A DNA stretch of 64,000 bases from the NCBI RefSeq assembly GCF_028435365.1, contig NZ_JAGTJJ010000041.1:36321-100320 (forward strand), written 5' to 3'. The stretch is from Polyangium jinanense (GTDB taxonomy: Bacteria; Myxococcota; Polyangia; Polyangiales; Polyangiaceae). The notes beneath the pieces are model-generated. The model ran no database searches and had not been told where the DNA came from. It worked only from the letters and a program-made list of their open reading frames with translations. The translations under genes were made by a program, and so were the position numbers. Positions within the stretch are counted from its first letter, which is position 1, and each line of letters begins with the position of its first letter. Shown here piece by piece: positions 19,013 to 29,594 of the stretch.

Positions 19013-19210
19013 ATGAAAACCGCGTTGTTTTCCGCGCTTCTCTTCGCCTTTGCCGCGGCCCCTGCCGCGGAGGACGAGCCGCCGCCGAGCTGCACGACCC
19101 AGTGCGAGACGAAGTTTGCCGAGTGCCGGGGATCGGCCCGCGACCCGGTGGATTTTTTGATGTGTAAATACCAGTACAGCTTCTGCTTGGAGAATTGCCC
19201 GCCGCGGTGA
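19013..19210 (+). CDS. Small secreted protein with symmetric CX3C-X6-C / C-X6-CX3C pattern, copy 1
   Basis: A 65-residue open frame from ATG 19013 with GAGGAGGTG upstream. Residues 1-19 are a signal peptide (MKTALFSALLFAFAAAPAA). The mature peptide has six cysteines: C-x3-C-x6-C, a 12-residue linker, then C-x6-C-x3-C. The mirror symmetry predicts two helices joined as a disulfide-locked hairpin. No known family comes to mind. The second copy at 19713 keeps every Cys spacing but has a shorter linker and changed residues, which argues that both are, or recently were, under selection. Confidence 0.7.
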   Translation: MKTALFSALLFAFAAAPAAEDEPPPSCTTQCETKFAECRGSARDPVDFLMCKYQYSFCLENCPPR

Positions 19211-19277
19211 GGGCGGGCCATCCTGGAAACCTGCCCGCCGCCGAGGCCCTGAGGCTCGATCGCCTAGAATGTGAACA

Positions 19278-19299
19278 ATCGCTCCGAAAATGGAGCGAT
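19278..19299 (+). terminator. 3' hairpin of copy 1
   Basis: Arms ATCGCTCC and GGAGCGAT around the loop GAAAAT, about 70 nt after the small gene's stop. The identical hairpin follows copy 2 at 19954-19975. There is no T-run, so a processing or Rho-dependent role is as likely as intrinsic termination. Confidence 0.4.
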
Positions 19300-19321
19300 A
19301 TGAAGGCCGACACCCCCACGA

Positions 19322-19558
19322 GAGCTGCCACAGGCTCGACGGCAAGACGGACGACGAGGACTCGCTCGCGCCGGAGCTGCGCGGTTGGGCCTCGGTGCCG
19401 TGGATCCTCGCGCAGATCGATGATCCGGGCAGCGGCGCGACCTACCCGAAGGGCGCGATGGATCCGAAGCTCGAAGGGCACATGCTGGCTTCAAGGAGAA
19501 GCTGTCCGAGAAGGATCGGGCGCTGCTCGCGAAGTTCGTGCAGGAGCAGGCGGGCAAG
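19322..19558 (+). pseudogene. Frameshifted cytochrome c fragment related to the cytochrome b-c fusion
   Basis: These 237 nt align with 16435-16672, the last heme domain of the fusion protein, with about nine substitutions and one deleted base (the original ATGCCGGCGTTC reads ATGCTGGCTTC), which breaks the frame. Most substitutions are third-position and synonymous (for example CAT/CAC, ACC/ACG, GGC/GGT, CTC/CTG, GAC/GAT, GAA/GAG). The fragment starts inside the CxxCH motif, so it cannot bind heme. The pattern suggests descent from a functional paralogue rather than a recent copy. The gap 19211-19712 is occupied by this fragment and the start of duplication copy 2. Confidence 0.85.
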
Positions 19559-19975
19559 CCCTGAGCCCCCGTCGCACGTCCCCCTCCAGGTCATCCCTTC
19601 CCATCGGCACGCGTGCACGGCGGTGACTCGCGAGCGAGCAACGCTTGCACCGCGGACACCGGCTACGCGCGGTACGACCGTTGCGGTCGAACGAAGCGAG
19701 GAGGTGGTCCCCATGAAAACCGCGTTGTTTTCCGCGCTTCTCTTCGCCTTTGCCGCGGCCCCTGCCGCGGAGGACGACTGCACGACCCAGTGCGAGACGG
19801 AGTATGTTGAGTGCCTCGAAGTGTACGATGAGAACACGTGTGGAAGCTGGCTCAGGTCCTGCTTGGAGAGGTGCCCGCCGCTGTGAGGGCGGGCCATCCT
19901 GGAAACCTGCCCGCCGCCGAGGCCCTGAGGCTCGATCGCCTAGAATGTGAGCAATCGCTCCGAAAATGGAGCGAT
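19552..19975 (+). repeat. Tandem duplication, copy 2
   Basis: Second copy of the unit described at 18827. It begins at the last codons of the cytochrome c fragment, runs through the second small Cys gene, and ends with the same hairpin (ATCGCTCC/GGAGCGAT, 19954-19975). Confidence 0.9.
19713..19886 (+). CDS. Small secreted protein with symmetric CX3C-X6-C / C-X6-CX3C pattern, copy 2
   Basis: A 57-residue paralogue of the gene at 19013 with identical ribosome site and signal peptide. The mature part keeps C-x3-C-x6-C and C-x6-C-x3-C but the linker is 8 residues instead of 12. Non-Cys positions differ at many sites (CETEYVEC versus CETKFAEC; CLERC versus CLENC), although the upstream 210 nt are nearly identical. 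The mature region has therefore diverged faster than its leader. It is likely exported to the periplasm or outside; function unknown. Confidence 0.7.
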   Translation: MKTALFSALLFAFAAAPAAEDDCTTQCETEYVECLEVYDENTCGSWLRSCLERCPPL

Positions 19976-20140
19976 GAAGCGCCGAAGCGAGGTCCGGGCG
20001 GTCCGGGTGACGCTTGGCGAAGCGCCAAGAGGGGGTTGGAGCGGTCCGGGGGCCCTTCGGCGGAGCGCCGACGGGAGGTGGGAGCGGCCGGGGGGGTCGT
20101 CGGCGAAGCGCCAAAGGCGGACTGGAGCCCCCGCTTGACC
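19971..20140 (+). repeat. Second ~42-bp minisatellite
   Basis: Four imperfect units start near 19971, 20013, 20055 and 20098. Each carries a GGCGAAGCGCC-type mini-palindrome (for example CTTGGCGAAGCGCCAAG) followed by a G-rich stretch (GGAGCGGTCCGGGGG). Unit length matches the array at 17524 but the sequence differs. The 309-nt gap 19887-20195 contains this array and no gene. Confidence 0.7.
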
Positions 20141-20195
20141 CCGTCCGTGGAGGCGAGGGGTCGGGCCGTCCTGAAGCGGCGCTCGCCCCGCCCCC

Positions 20196-23519
<3,324 letters not shown>

Positions 23520-23808
23520 GGCGTCCCGTCGGTGCGCGGCGCTCCCCCCCACGCGATGACGTCTCCGAAGCGTACCTTCATTTTCGTCGTGATACGCGAC
23601 AAAAAGGCCTCGCCGGAGAAAACGTGCGGCGTCCTGGTCCGTCTGCGACGTTCCTCCGAACGCATCACGCGCGCAGGATTTGCGCGCGTGCGCGGCCGCA
23701 TCGAACGCAGGTGATCCGATGCGCATGAAGGCTCACGTCGCGCGCCGCGGAGGGTGAAAAAAACGAAGCTTTGCGAAGGCTCGGGGGCTGGGACTAGAGT
23801 CCCTTCGC

Positions 23809-25032
23809 ATGAGCACGCGACAGTCTCTTTTGCCTCGCGAGGTCTACGTCGTCGACGCCGTTCGCACGCCGATCGGACGTTACGCCGGAGGGCTCGCGAG
23901 TGTGCGGCCCGACGACCTCGCGGCGCACGTCGTGTCGGCGCTGGCGAAACGCAACGAGGCGCTCGCCCCGCGGCTCGATCACGTGGTGTTCGGCGCGACG
24001 AACCAGGCGGGCGAGGACAACCGCAACGTCGCGCGCATGGCGCTCCTCATCGCGGGCCTGCCGTACGAGGTGCCGGCGGTGACGGTGAACCGGCTCTGCG
24101 GCTCGGGCCTCGAGGCGGTCGCGGACGCGGCGCGGATGATCGCCGTGGGTGAGGCGTCGTGCGTGATCGCGGGCGGGGTCGAGAGCATGACGCGCGCGCC
24201 GTTCTCCATGCCGAAGCAGGCCAGCGCCTTCGATCGCACGCCGCCGCCGGTCTACGACACGACGCTCGGCTGGCGGTACGAGAACACACGGATGAAGGCG
24301 CGTTTCCCGCTGATCTCGATGGGCGAGACGGCCGAGAACGTGGCCGAGAAGTACGGCGTTTCCCGAGAAGATCAGGATCGCTTCGCGGTCGAGTCGCAGC
24401 GCCGGGCCGCCGAGGCGTGGAAGAGCGGGGCCTTCGCAGCCGAGGTCGTGCCCGTGCCGATCCCGCAGAAGAAAGGCGATCCCGTGCTGTTCGACCGCGA
24501 CGAGTCCGTGCGCGAAGGCACGACGCTCGACGCGCTCGCGAAGCTGCCGGCGGTGTTCAAGAAGGGCGGCAGCGTGACGGCAGGCAACTCGTCACCGATC
24601 AACGACGGCGCCTCGGGGCTGCTGCTCGCGTCGGCGGAGGTCGTCGCGGCGACGGGCGTGACGCCGCTCGCGCGTGTGCTCGGCAGCCAGACGGCCGGCG
24701 TGGATCCGAGCTTCATGGGCGAGGGGCCGATCCCCGCCGTCCGAAAGTTGCTCACCCGCGCGGGCCTCTCGGCGTCGGACGTGGACCTCGTCGAGCTGAA
24801 CGAGGCGTTCGCGGCGCAGGCGCTCGCGTGTGTGCGTACGCTCGAGATCGATCCGTCGCGGGTCAACGTGAACGGCGGCGCCATCGCGCTCGGCCACCCG
24901 ATCGGCTCGTCGGGCGCGCGTATCGCCTGCACGCTCGTGCACGCGATGAAGGCGCGTGAAAAGAAGCTCGGCCTCGCGTCGCTTTGCATCGGCGTGGGGC
25001 AAGGGATCGCGGCTCTGTTCGAAAAAGTCTGA
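23809..25032 (+). CDS. Thiolase (acetyl-CoA acetyltransferase / 3-oxoadipyl-CoA thiolase family)
   Basis: A 407-residue thiolase, cleaving or condensing 3-oxoacyl-CoA with CoA. The acyl-accepting Cys lies in NRLCGSG, the catalytic His in [16 protein letters not shown], and the second Cys in CIGVGQG. The segments [16 protein letters not shown] and [13 protein letters not shown] are characteristic of PcaF-like 3-oxoadipyl-CoA thiolases, so that subfamily is possible. However, no other aromatic-degradation gene is nearby, and an AtoB/FadA-type role cannot be excluded. It is followed 44 nt later by a cyclophilin on the same strand. Confidence 0.9.
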   Translation: MSTRQSLLPREVYVVDAVRTPIGRYAGGLASVRPDDLAAHVVSALAKRNEALAPRLDHVVFGATNQAGEDNRNVARMALLIAGLPYEVPAVTVNRLCGSGLEAVADAARMIAVGEASCVIAGGVESMTRAPFSMPKQASAFDRTPPPVYDTTLGWRYENTRMKARFPLISMGETAENVAEKYGVSREDQDRFAVESQRRAAEAWKSGAFAAEVVPVPIPQKKGDPVLFDRDESVREGTTLDALAKLPAVFKKGGSVTAGNSSPINDGASGLLLASAEVVAATGVTPLARVLGSQTAGVDPSFMGEGPIPAVRKLLTRAGLSASDVDLVELNEAFAAQALACVRTLEIDPSRVNVNGGAIALGHPIGSSGARIACTLVHAMKAREKKLGLASLCIGVGQGIAALFEKV

Positions 25033-25076
25033 GGGGGTCGGGGCCAAACGGCCCCAGGTAAAAGGAAGGAAGAGAC

Positions 25077-25646
25077 ATGCAATTTCCGGCCATCAACGTG
25101 CCCGGCCAAGGGCAGCTTTACGCACGGCTCGTCACGACACTCGGCGACATCATCGTCCGGCTCGAGGAGGAGCGCGCGCCGAACACCGTGAAGAACTTCG
25201 TCGGCCTCGCGACCGGCGCGATCGAGTGGCGGGACCCGAAGACCGGGGAGGCCCAGAAGAACAACCCGCTGTACAACGGCGTCCGCTTCCACCGCGTGAT
25301 CCCGAGGTTCATGATCCAGTGCGGCGATCCGCTCACGCGTTACACGGACACGGCGTCGCGCTGGGGCACGGGCGGGCCGGGCTACAAGTTCGCCGACGAG
25401 TTCCACCCGGAGCTCCGGCACGACGGGCCGGGCGTGCTCTCGATGGCGAACAGCGGCCCGGGGTCGAACGGGTCGCAGTGGTTCATCACGGAGGGGCCGA
25501 CGCCGCACCTCAACAACAAGCATTCGGTCTTCGGCAAGGTCGTGACCGGTCAGGACGTGGTCAACAAGATCGCGAACGTCCAGACCTCGCGGGATCGGCC
25601 GAATGTGGACGTGGTGCTCGAGCGGGTGGAGATCTACCGGCAGTAG
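25077..25646 (+). CDS. Cyclophilin-type peptidyl-prolyl cis-trans isomerase
   Basis: A 189-residue cytoplasmic cyclophilin with GGAAGGAAGAG before the ATG and no signal peptide. Active-site features are FHRVIPRFMIQCGD (catalytic Arg in FHR) and SNGSQWFIT (Gln, with Phe-Phe replaced by Trp-Phe). GLATGAIEWRDPKTG is an insertion between the first strands. It catalyses proline isomerisation during folding. It may be co-transcribed with the thiolase. Confidence 0.93.
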   Translation: MQFPAINVPGQGQLYARLVTTLGDIIVRLEEERAPNTVKNFVGLATGAIEWRDPKTGEAQKNNPLYNGVRFHRVIPRFMIQCGDPLTRYTDTASRWGTGGPGYKFADEFHPELRHDGPGVLSMANSGPGSNGSQWFITEGPTPHLNNKHSVFGKVVTGQDVVNKIANVQTSRDRPNVDVVLERVEIYRQ

Positions 25647-25663
25647 CCGGAGCGGGCGAAGCG

Positions 25664-25691
25664 GCGCCGGGCCTCCACGGAGACCCGGCGC
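25664..25691. terminator. Hairpin between convergent genes
   Basis: Arms GCGCCGGG and CCCGGCGC around a 12-nt loop, between the cyclophilin stop (25646) and the stop of the minus-strand lipoprotein (25702). No T-run on either side; a bidirectional, probably Rho-assisted end. Confidence 0.5.
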
Positions 25692-25701
25692 GCAGCTTCG
25701 A

Positions 25702-26769
25702 TCAGGGCGCGCAGGTCTTGTTCGCGCCCGCGCCCATGCACTTGTTGGTCAAACAATCGGCGTTCACGGCGCACGGGGCGCCGACCTCGCCCTTGCAGAC
25801 GCCGGCCCCGTCGCAGGCCTTGTTGCCCATGCAGGTCGTCGTGGCGTTCGTGTCGTCCTGGTTGACCGGCACGTTCGAGCACGTGCCCTCCTGGCCCGTG
25901 ACGTTGCACGCCTTGCACGTCCCGGTGCAATCGGTGTCGCAACAGACGCCGTCCGCGCAGAAGCCGCTCGCGCACTCGTCGTTGGTCGCGCACGCCGCCG
26001 CGATGCACTTGTCGGGGCAAGTTCCGCCGCAATCGACGCCGGTCTCCGTGCCGTTCATCACGCCGTCGTCGCAGGCGACGCACGTGTGGTCGGGCAGGCA
26101 CGTCGCGTTCGCGCCCGTGCAGTCGGCGTCGGCGACACAGGCCACGCACGTGTTCATGTCGCATTTCGGCGTCGGATCGTTGCAGTCGCCGTCGTCCATG
26201 CACTCGACGCACATGCCGGCGTCGTTGCACACGCCGCCCTGGCAGGCGTCACCGGGGGTCGGCACGTGCATGGGCGCGCCGTTCACGCAGGCCGAGTCCG
26301 TGCAGGGGTTGCCGTCGCCGGGCGGCGTGTCGGACTCGTCGACGGTCTCCCTCTCGCCACCCATGCCGTCGCACTCGAGGTCCTTGCAGTCGCCGTTCGT
26401 CGGGTCGGGCAGGCCCATACCGTCGGGCGCGTCGGTCGCCTCGCACATCCCCTGAACGCAGTCCCACGCGCGGCAAGCCGTGTCCGCCGGGCAGTCCGTG
26501 GGGTTCTCGCAAGGCGTGCCGCCCATGCCGCCCGAGCCGCCTCCGCCGACGCCGCCCATGCCCCCGGCGCCGCCGATCCCGCCGACGCCGCCCATGCCGC
26601 CCGCGCCGCCGATTCCGCCCGCGCCGCCGGTGTTCGACGAGCTCGCCCCACCCCCGAGGCCGCCGGTGCCGCCCGTGGGCTCGAACTGGTTGAAGTCTTG
26701 GGTACAGCCCACGTACGTGAGGCCCAGGGCCGACAGAAGAGTTGCGGTCAAGATGGCGGAGCGCTTCAC
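25702..26769 (-). CDS. Lipoprotein with Gly-rich repeats and Cys-rich repeats
   Basis: A 355-residue protein from GTG 26769 (GAGGTGA upstream). The signal peptide ends in the lipobox-like TYVGC. Then comes a Gly-rich stretch (about 33-85) built of GGAGGIGG / GGAGGMGG units. The rest contains about 30 cysteines in short modules such as CVDDGDCND-, CVACVADADC- and CDTDCTGTCKAC-like units. Such proteins are typical surface lipoproteins of myxobacteria. The last cysteines match the end of the related protein at 44939-45916. Function unknown; adhesion or envelope structure is a guess. Confidence 0.82.
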   Translation of the reverse strand: MKRSAILTATLLSALGLTYVGCTQDFNQFEPTGGTGGLGGGASSSNTGGAGGIGGAGGMGGVGGIGGAGGMGGVGGGGSGGMGGTPCENPTDCPADTACRAWDCVQGMCEATDAPDGMGLPDPTNGDCKDLECDGMGGERETVDESDTPPGDGNPCTDSACVNGAPMHVPTPGDACQGGVCNDAGMCVECMDDGDCNDPTPKCDMNTCVACVADADCTGANATCLPDHTCVACDDGVMNGTETGVDCGGTCPDKCIAAACATNDECASGFCADGVCCDTDCTGTCKACNVTGQEGTCSNVPVNQDDTNATTTCMGNKACDGAGVCKGEVGAPCAVNADCLTNKCMGAGANKTCAP

Positions 26770-26858
26770 GGCATCACCTCGCTCGGGCGCGCGGGCCCGA
26801 CTGGAAAGGATGCCCGAAGGTATCACGTCGAGGGCGATCGCAGGAGACCGGCGAGCGC

Positions 26859-27797
26859 TCACACGACCGTGGGTGGCTCGTCGTCCGGCCCACGATCCAT
26901 GAGGTGGCGCGCCTCCACGAGGTGCGGCTCGACCTTCGATGCACGGGTCACGCGGGAAGCACGAAGCGCCGCGAGGACCGCGTCTTTCGTGGTCGCGCCG
27001 AGGCCCCGCGCGCGAGAGAGCGTGAGGATCGCCTGGTCGATGTCGTGCAGCTCCCCGAGGTGCCGCTGCATGCGCGTCGCGTGCTTGGCGAAGTGCATCG
27101 CCTTGGCGCCGAGCGGCGCGGCGAAGAGGTCGGCGGTGTACCGCAGGCGCTTGTAACGAATGCGGAGCTCGTGCATCGCCTCGACGTCGCCGACGTCCCG
27201 CATGGCCCACGTCACGACGTCACGCGCGGCGTGATCGAGGACCTGGTGACCGAGATCGACGGCGGACATGCGTCGCGGCGTGTCGCCGTAGAGGCGCGCG
27301 GCGAGCGCCTGGAAGGAGCGCTCGAGAGGCCTGATGCGCTTGCCGCCCGGCAAGGTCGGAGCGCGATGGGGAGGGCCGTCCCGGAGGAGGCGTGTCACCT
27401 CGGCGTGCTCTTTCCGGACGGCGAGGTCGCGGCGGACGAGCCAGCCGCCGAGCTCGTCGTGCGCCTCTTCGGGTAGGTCGAGCGCGGCGAGCGTCTCGCG
27501 CAGCACCTCCTCGTCGCGGAGATCGCCCGTGGCCTGGGCGTGGTAGCGGATCTCGCCCTCGATCCGCGCGAGCCGCTTGCGCCGCCAGAGCTCGCGCGCG
27601 ACGCGGAGGATCGTCCGCATCCGCCGGAGCGCCACGCGGAAATCGTGGAGCGCCTCCTCGTCGGTGGGGCCGCCCGGCGTGTCGACGAGCGCGGACGACG
27701 AGACCACGAGGACCCGCTCCCGCGCGGCGCGCGCGTCCGTCATGAGCGCGTGGAGCGCCGCGGCGACGAGCTCGTGAGCGAAGTTATGCGTGTTCAT
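26859..27797 (-). CDS. CHAD-domain protein
   Basis: A 312-residue all-helical CHAD protein. The two conserved helical motifs are HDFRVALRRMRTILR (about 50-64) and HELRIRYKRLRYTADLF (about 205-221), each with the His and basic residues that bind polyphosphate in this family. Its ATG overlaps the RNase J stop (ATGA), so the two are translated together. A role in binding polyphosphate or phosphorylated ligands follows from the family, not from this sequence. Confidence 0.9.
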   Translation of the reverse strand: MNTHNFAHELVAAALHALMTDARAARERVLVVSSSALVDTPGGPTDEEALHDFRVALRRMRTILRVARELWRRKRLARIEGEIRYHAQATGDLRDEEVLRETLAALDLPEEAHDELGGWLVRRDLAVRKEHAEVTRLLRDGPPHRAPTLPGGKRIRPLERSFQALAARLYGDTPRRMSAVDLGHQVLDHAARDVVTWAMRDVGDVEAMHELRIRYKRLRYTADLFAAPLGAKAMHFAKHATRMQRHLGELHDIDQAILTLSRARGLGATTKDAVLAALRASRVTRASKVEPHLVEARHLMDRGPDDEPPTVV

Positions 27798-29521
27798 ATC
27801 CGCGACAGCGCCACCATGACGATCGGCCTGCGTCCCGTCTTCGCCTCGATGACGCGTCGCGCGGCGAGGCGCACCACCTCGGTCACGCCCTCGTCACTGG
27901 TCCGCGTCCGCCCGTCCGTGTCCGCGACCGCGCGCGACACAGCGATCGCCGCGGCGCGCATCACCTCGGAGGCGCCCTCCTCTTGATCGACGACGCCGCG
28001 CTGCACGATGCGCGGCGGGGCGGCGACCGCGCCACGCCGGTCGAGCACGAGCGACACCATCACCACGCCCGACCGTCCGAGCTGCGCGCGCTCGCGGATG
28101 ACCTCGTCGGGCAGCTCGTCGCCGCCGTACGTCGCGACCTTGCCGACGGTCACGCGCGCGGCCTTCGCGAGCTTGTCGCCCTGCCCGCGCGGGAGCTCGA
28201 CCACCTCGCCGTTCTCGGCGACGAGCACGTCCGAGACGCCGACCTCGCGAGCGAGCGCGGCGTGCCGCATGAGGTGGTGCAAGGTCCCGTGCACGGGCAC
28301 GAACGAGCGCGGCCGGCAGAGCTCGATCATGCGCGTCTGCTCCTCGCGGTGCGCGTGGCCGCTCGCGTGCACGCCCCGGTCCGTGAGCCACGTCTTCAGG
28401 TCGATCCCCATGCGCAGCAAATCGCCCATCATCTCGAAGACCGGCCGGTCGTTGCCCGGGATGATGCGGCTCGACAGCACGACGACGTCGCCCGGGTCGA
28501 GCCTTAGGAGCGGGTGCGTGCCGGCGGCGAGGCGCACGAGCGCGCTCATGCGTTCGGCCTGCGTGCCGCTCGCGATGATGAGGACGCGGTCGCGCGGCAT
28601 CGAGCCGAGGTGCTCGGGCGGCACGAGCAGATCACTCGGGAACTTGAGCCGGCCGCAGATCTCGGCGGCGCGGACGTGGGCCTGCACGCTGCGACCGAGC
28701 AAGCAGAGCCGCCGCCGCGTGGCCATGGCGACCTTCGCCAGCATGGCGAGCCGTTGCACGTTCGAGGCGAACATCCCGATGATGACGCGGGTCTTCGCGC
28801 GCGTGACGATCTCCTCCAGCGTCTGGCCCACGGAAAGCTCACTCGTCGAGCGGCCGGGTGAGTCCACGTTCGTGCTGTCGGAGAGCAAGAGCGAGACGCC
28901 CTCGTCGCCGAGCTCGGCGAGGCGCGCCTCGTCGGTCAGCTCGCCGTCGGGCGGCGTGGGGTCGAGCTTGAAGTCACCCGTGTGCACCACGATGCCCGCG
29001 GACGTCCGGAACGCGAGGGCCACCGCGTCGACGATCGAGTGCGTGACGCGGATGGGTTCGAACGAGAACGATCCGGCCTCGTACGTCTTGCGCGGCGCGA
29101 CCGGGATGAGCTCGACCTCGTCGTCGCCGTAGCCGTGCTCGGCGAGCCTGTGCTTGACGAGCTCGAGCGCGTGGGCCGGCCCGTAGACCGGGACGTCCTC
29201 ATCGAGGTGCGCGAGCAGATAGGGCAGCCCCCCGATGTGGTCCTCGTGTCCGTGGGTCAGCACGACGGCGCGCACGCGGTCCTTGTGCCCGACGACGTAG
29301 TCGAAGCGCGGGTGGTACGTGTCGATGCCGAGGTCGGTCGTCGGGAACGTGACGCCACAGTCGACGAGCACGACGTCGTCGCCTTGTTCGAGCGCCATGC
29401 AGTTCATCCCGATCTCGCCGAGCCCGCCGAGGGGGACGATCCGCAAGGGGGAGCGCCCGTTCGAAGGGCCGCGCGGGGGAAGGGGGGACATGCCGCTCTG
29501 CGAGTCGTTCAACGAGGACAA
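27794..29521 (-). CDS. rnj: Ribonuclease J
   Basis: Metallo-beta-lactamase/beta-CASP ribonuclease with 5' exonuclease and endonuclease activity on mRNA and rRNA precursors. Zinc motif 2 is HGHEDHIGG. Other landmarks are VDCGVTFP, HTGDFKLD, the beta-CASP motif IIASGTQAERM and HASGHAHREEQ. The C-terminal multimerisation domain is present. I use TTG 29521 because AAGGAG lies 5 nt upstream; GTG 29608 and ATG 29491 in the same frame are alternatives. Translationally coupled to the CHAD gene. Divergent from sppA, and with the longest start the two 5' ends would overlap. Confidence 0.9.
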   Translation of the reverse strand: MSSLNDSQSGMSPLPPRGPSNGRSPLRIVPLGGLGEIGMNCMALEQGDDVVLVDCGVTFPTTDLGIDTYHPRFDYVVGHKDRVRAVVLTHGHEDHIGGLPYLLAHLDEDVPVYGPAHALELVKHRLAEHGYGDDEVELIPVAPRKTYEAGSFSFEPIRVTHSIVDAVALAFRTSAGIVVHTGDFKLDPTPPDGELTDEARLAELGDEGVSLLLSDSTNVDSPGRSTSELSVGQTLEEIVTRAKTRVIIGMFASNVQRLAMLAKVAMATRRRLCLLGRSVQAHVRAAEICGRLKFPSDLLVPPEHLGSMPRDRVLIIASGTQAERMSALVRLAAGTHPLLRLDPGDVVVLSSRIIPGNDRPVFEMMGDLLRMGIDLKTWLTDRGVHASGHAHREEQTRMIELCRPRSFVPVHGTLHHLMRHAALAREVGVSDVLVAENGEVVELPRGQGDKLAKAARVTVGKVATYGGDELPDEVIRERAQLGRSGVVMVSLVLDRRGAVAAPPRIVQRGVVDQEEGASEVMRAAAIAVSRAVADTDGRTRTSDEGVTEVVRLAARRVIEAKTGRRPIVMVALSRI

Positions 29522-29594
29522 CAGCGCTCCTTGTCGCGTTCGAGCGCCGTCATCGGCCCGCTCGTTCTCCGGAGCATAACGCGGCCTGGGCGGT

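Larger units (their letters stand above)
18827..19299 (+). repeat. Tandem duplication, copy 1
   Basis: 18866-19077 matches 19566-19777 at a constant offset of 700 nt with only two or so differences. The tail 19197-19299 matches 19873-19975 at offset 676. The 17 nt at 18827-18843 also match 19552-19568, the end of the cytochrome c remnant in copy 2. The unit carries a promoter-proximal segment, a tiny secreted-protein gene and a 3' hairpin. Copy 1 has about 25 extra nt near 18843-18866. The non-coding stretch 18657-19012 holds copy D of the REP-like element and the start of this unit. Confidence 0.9.
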
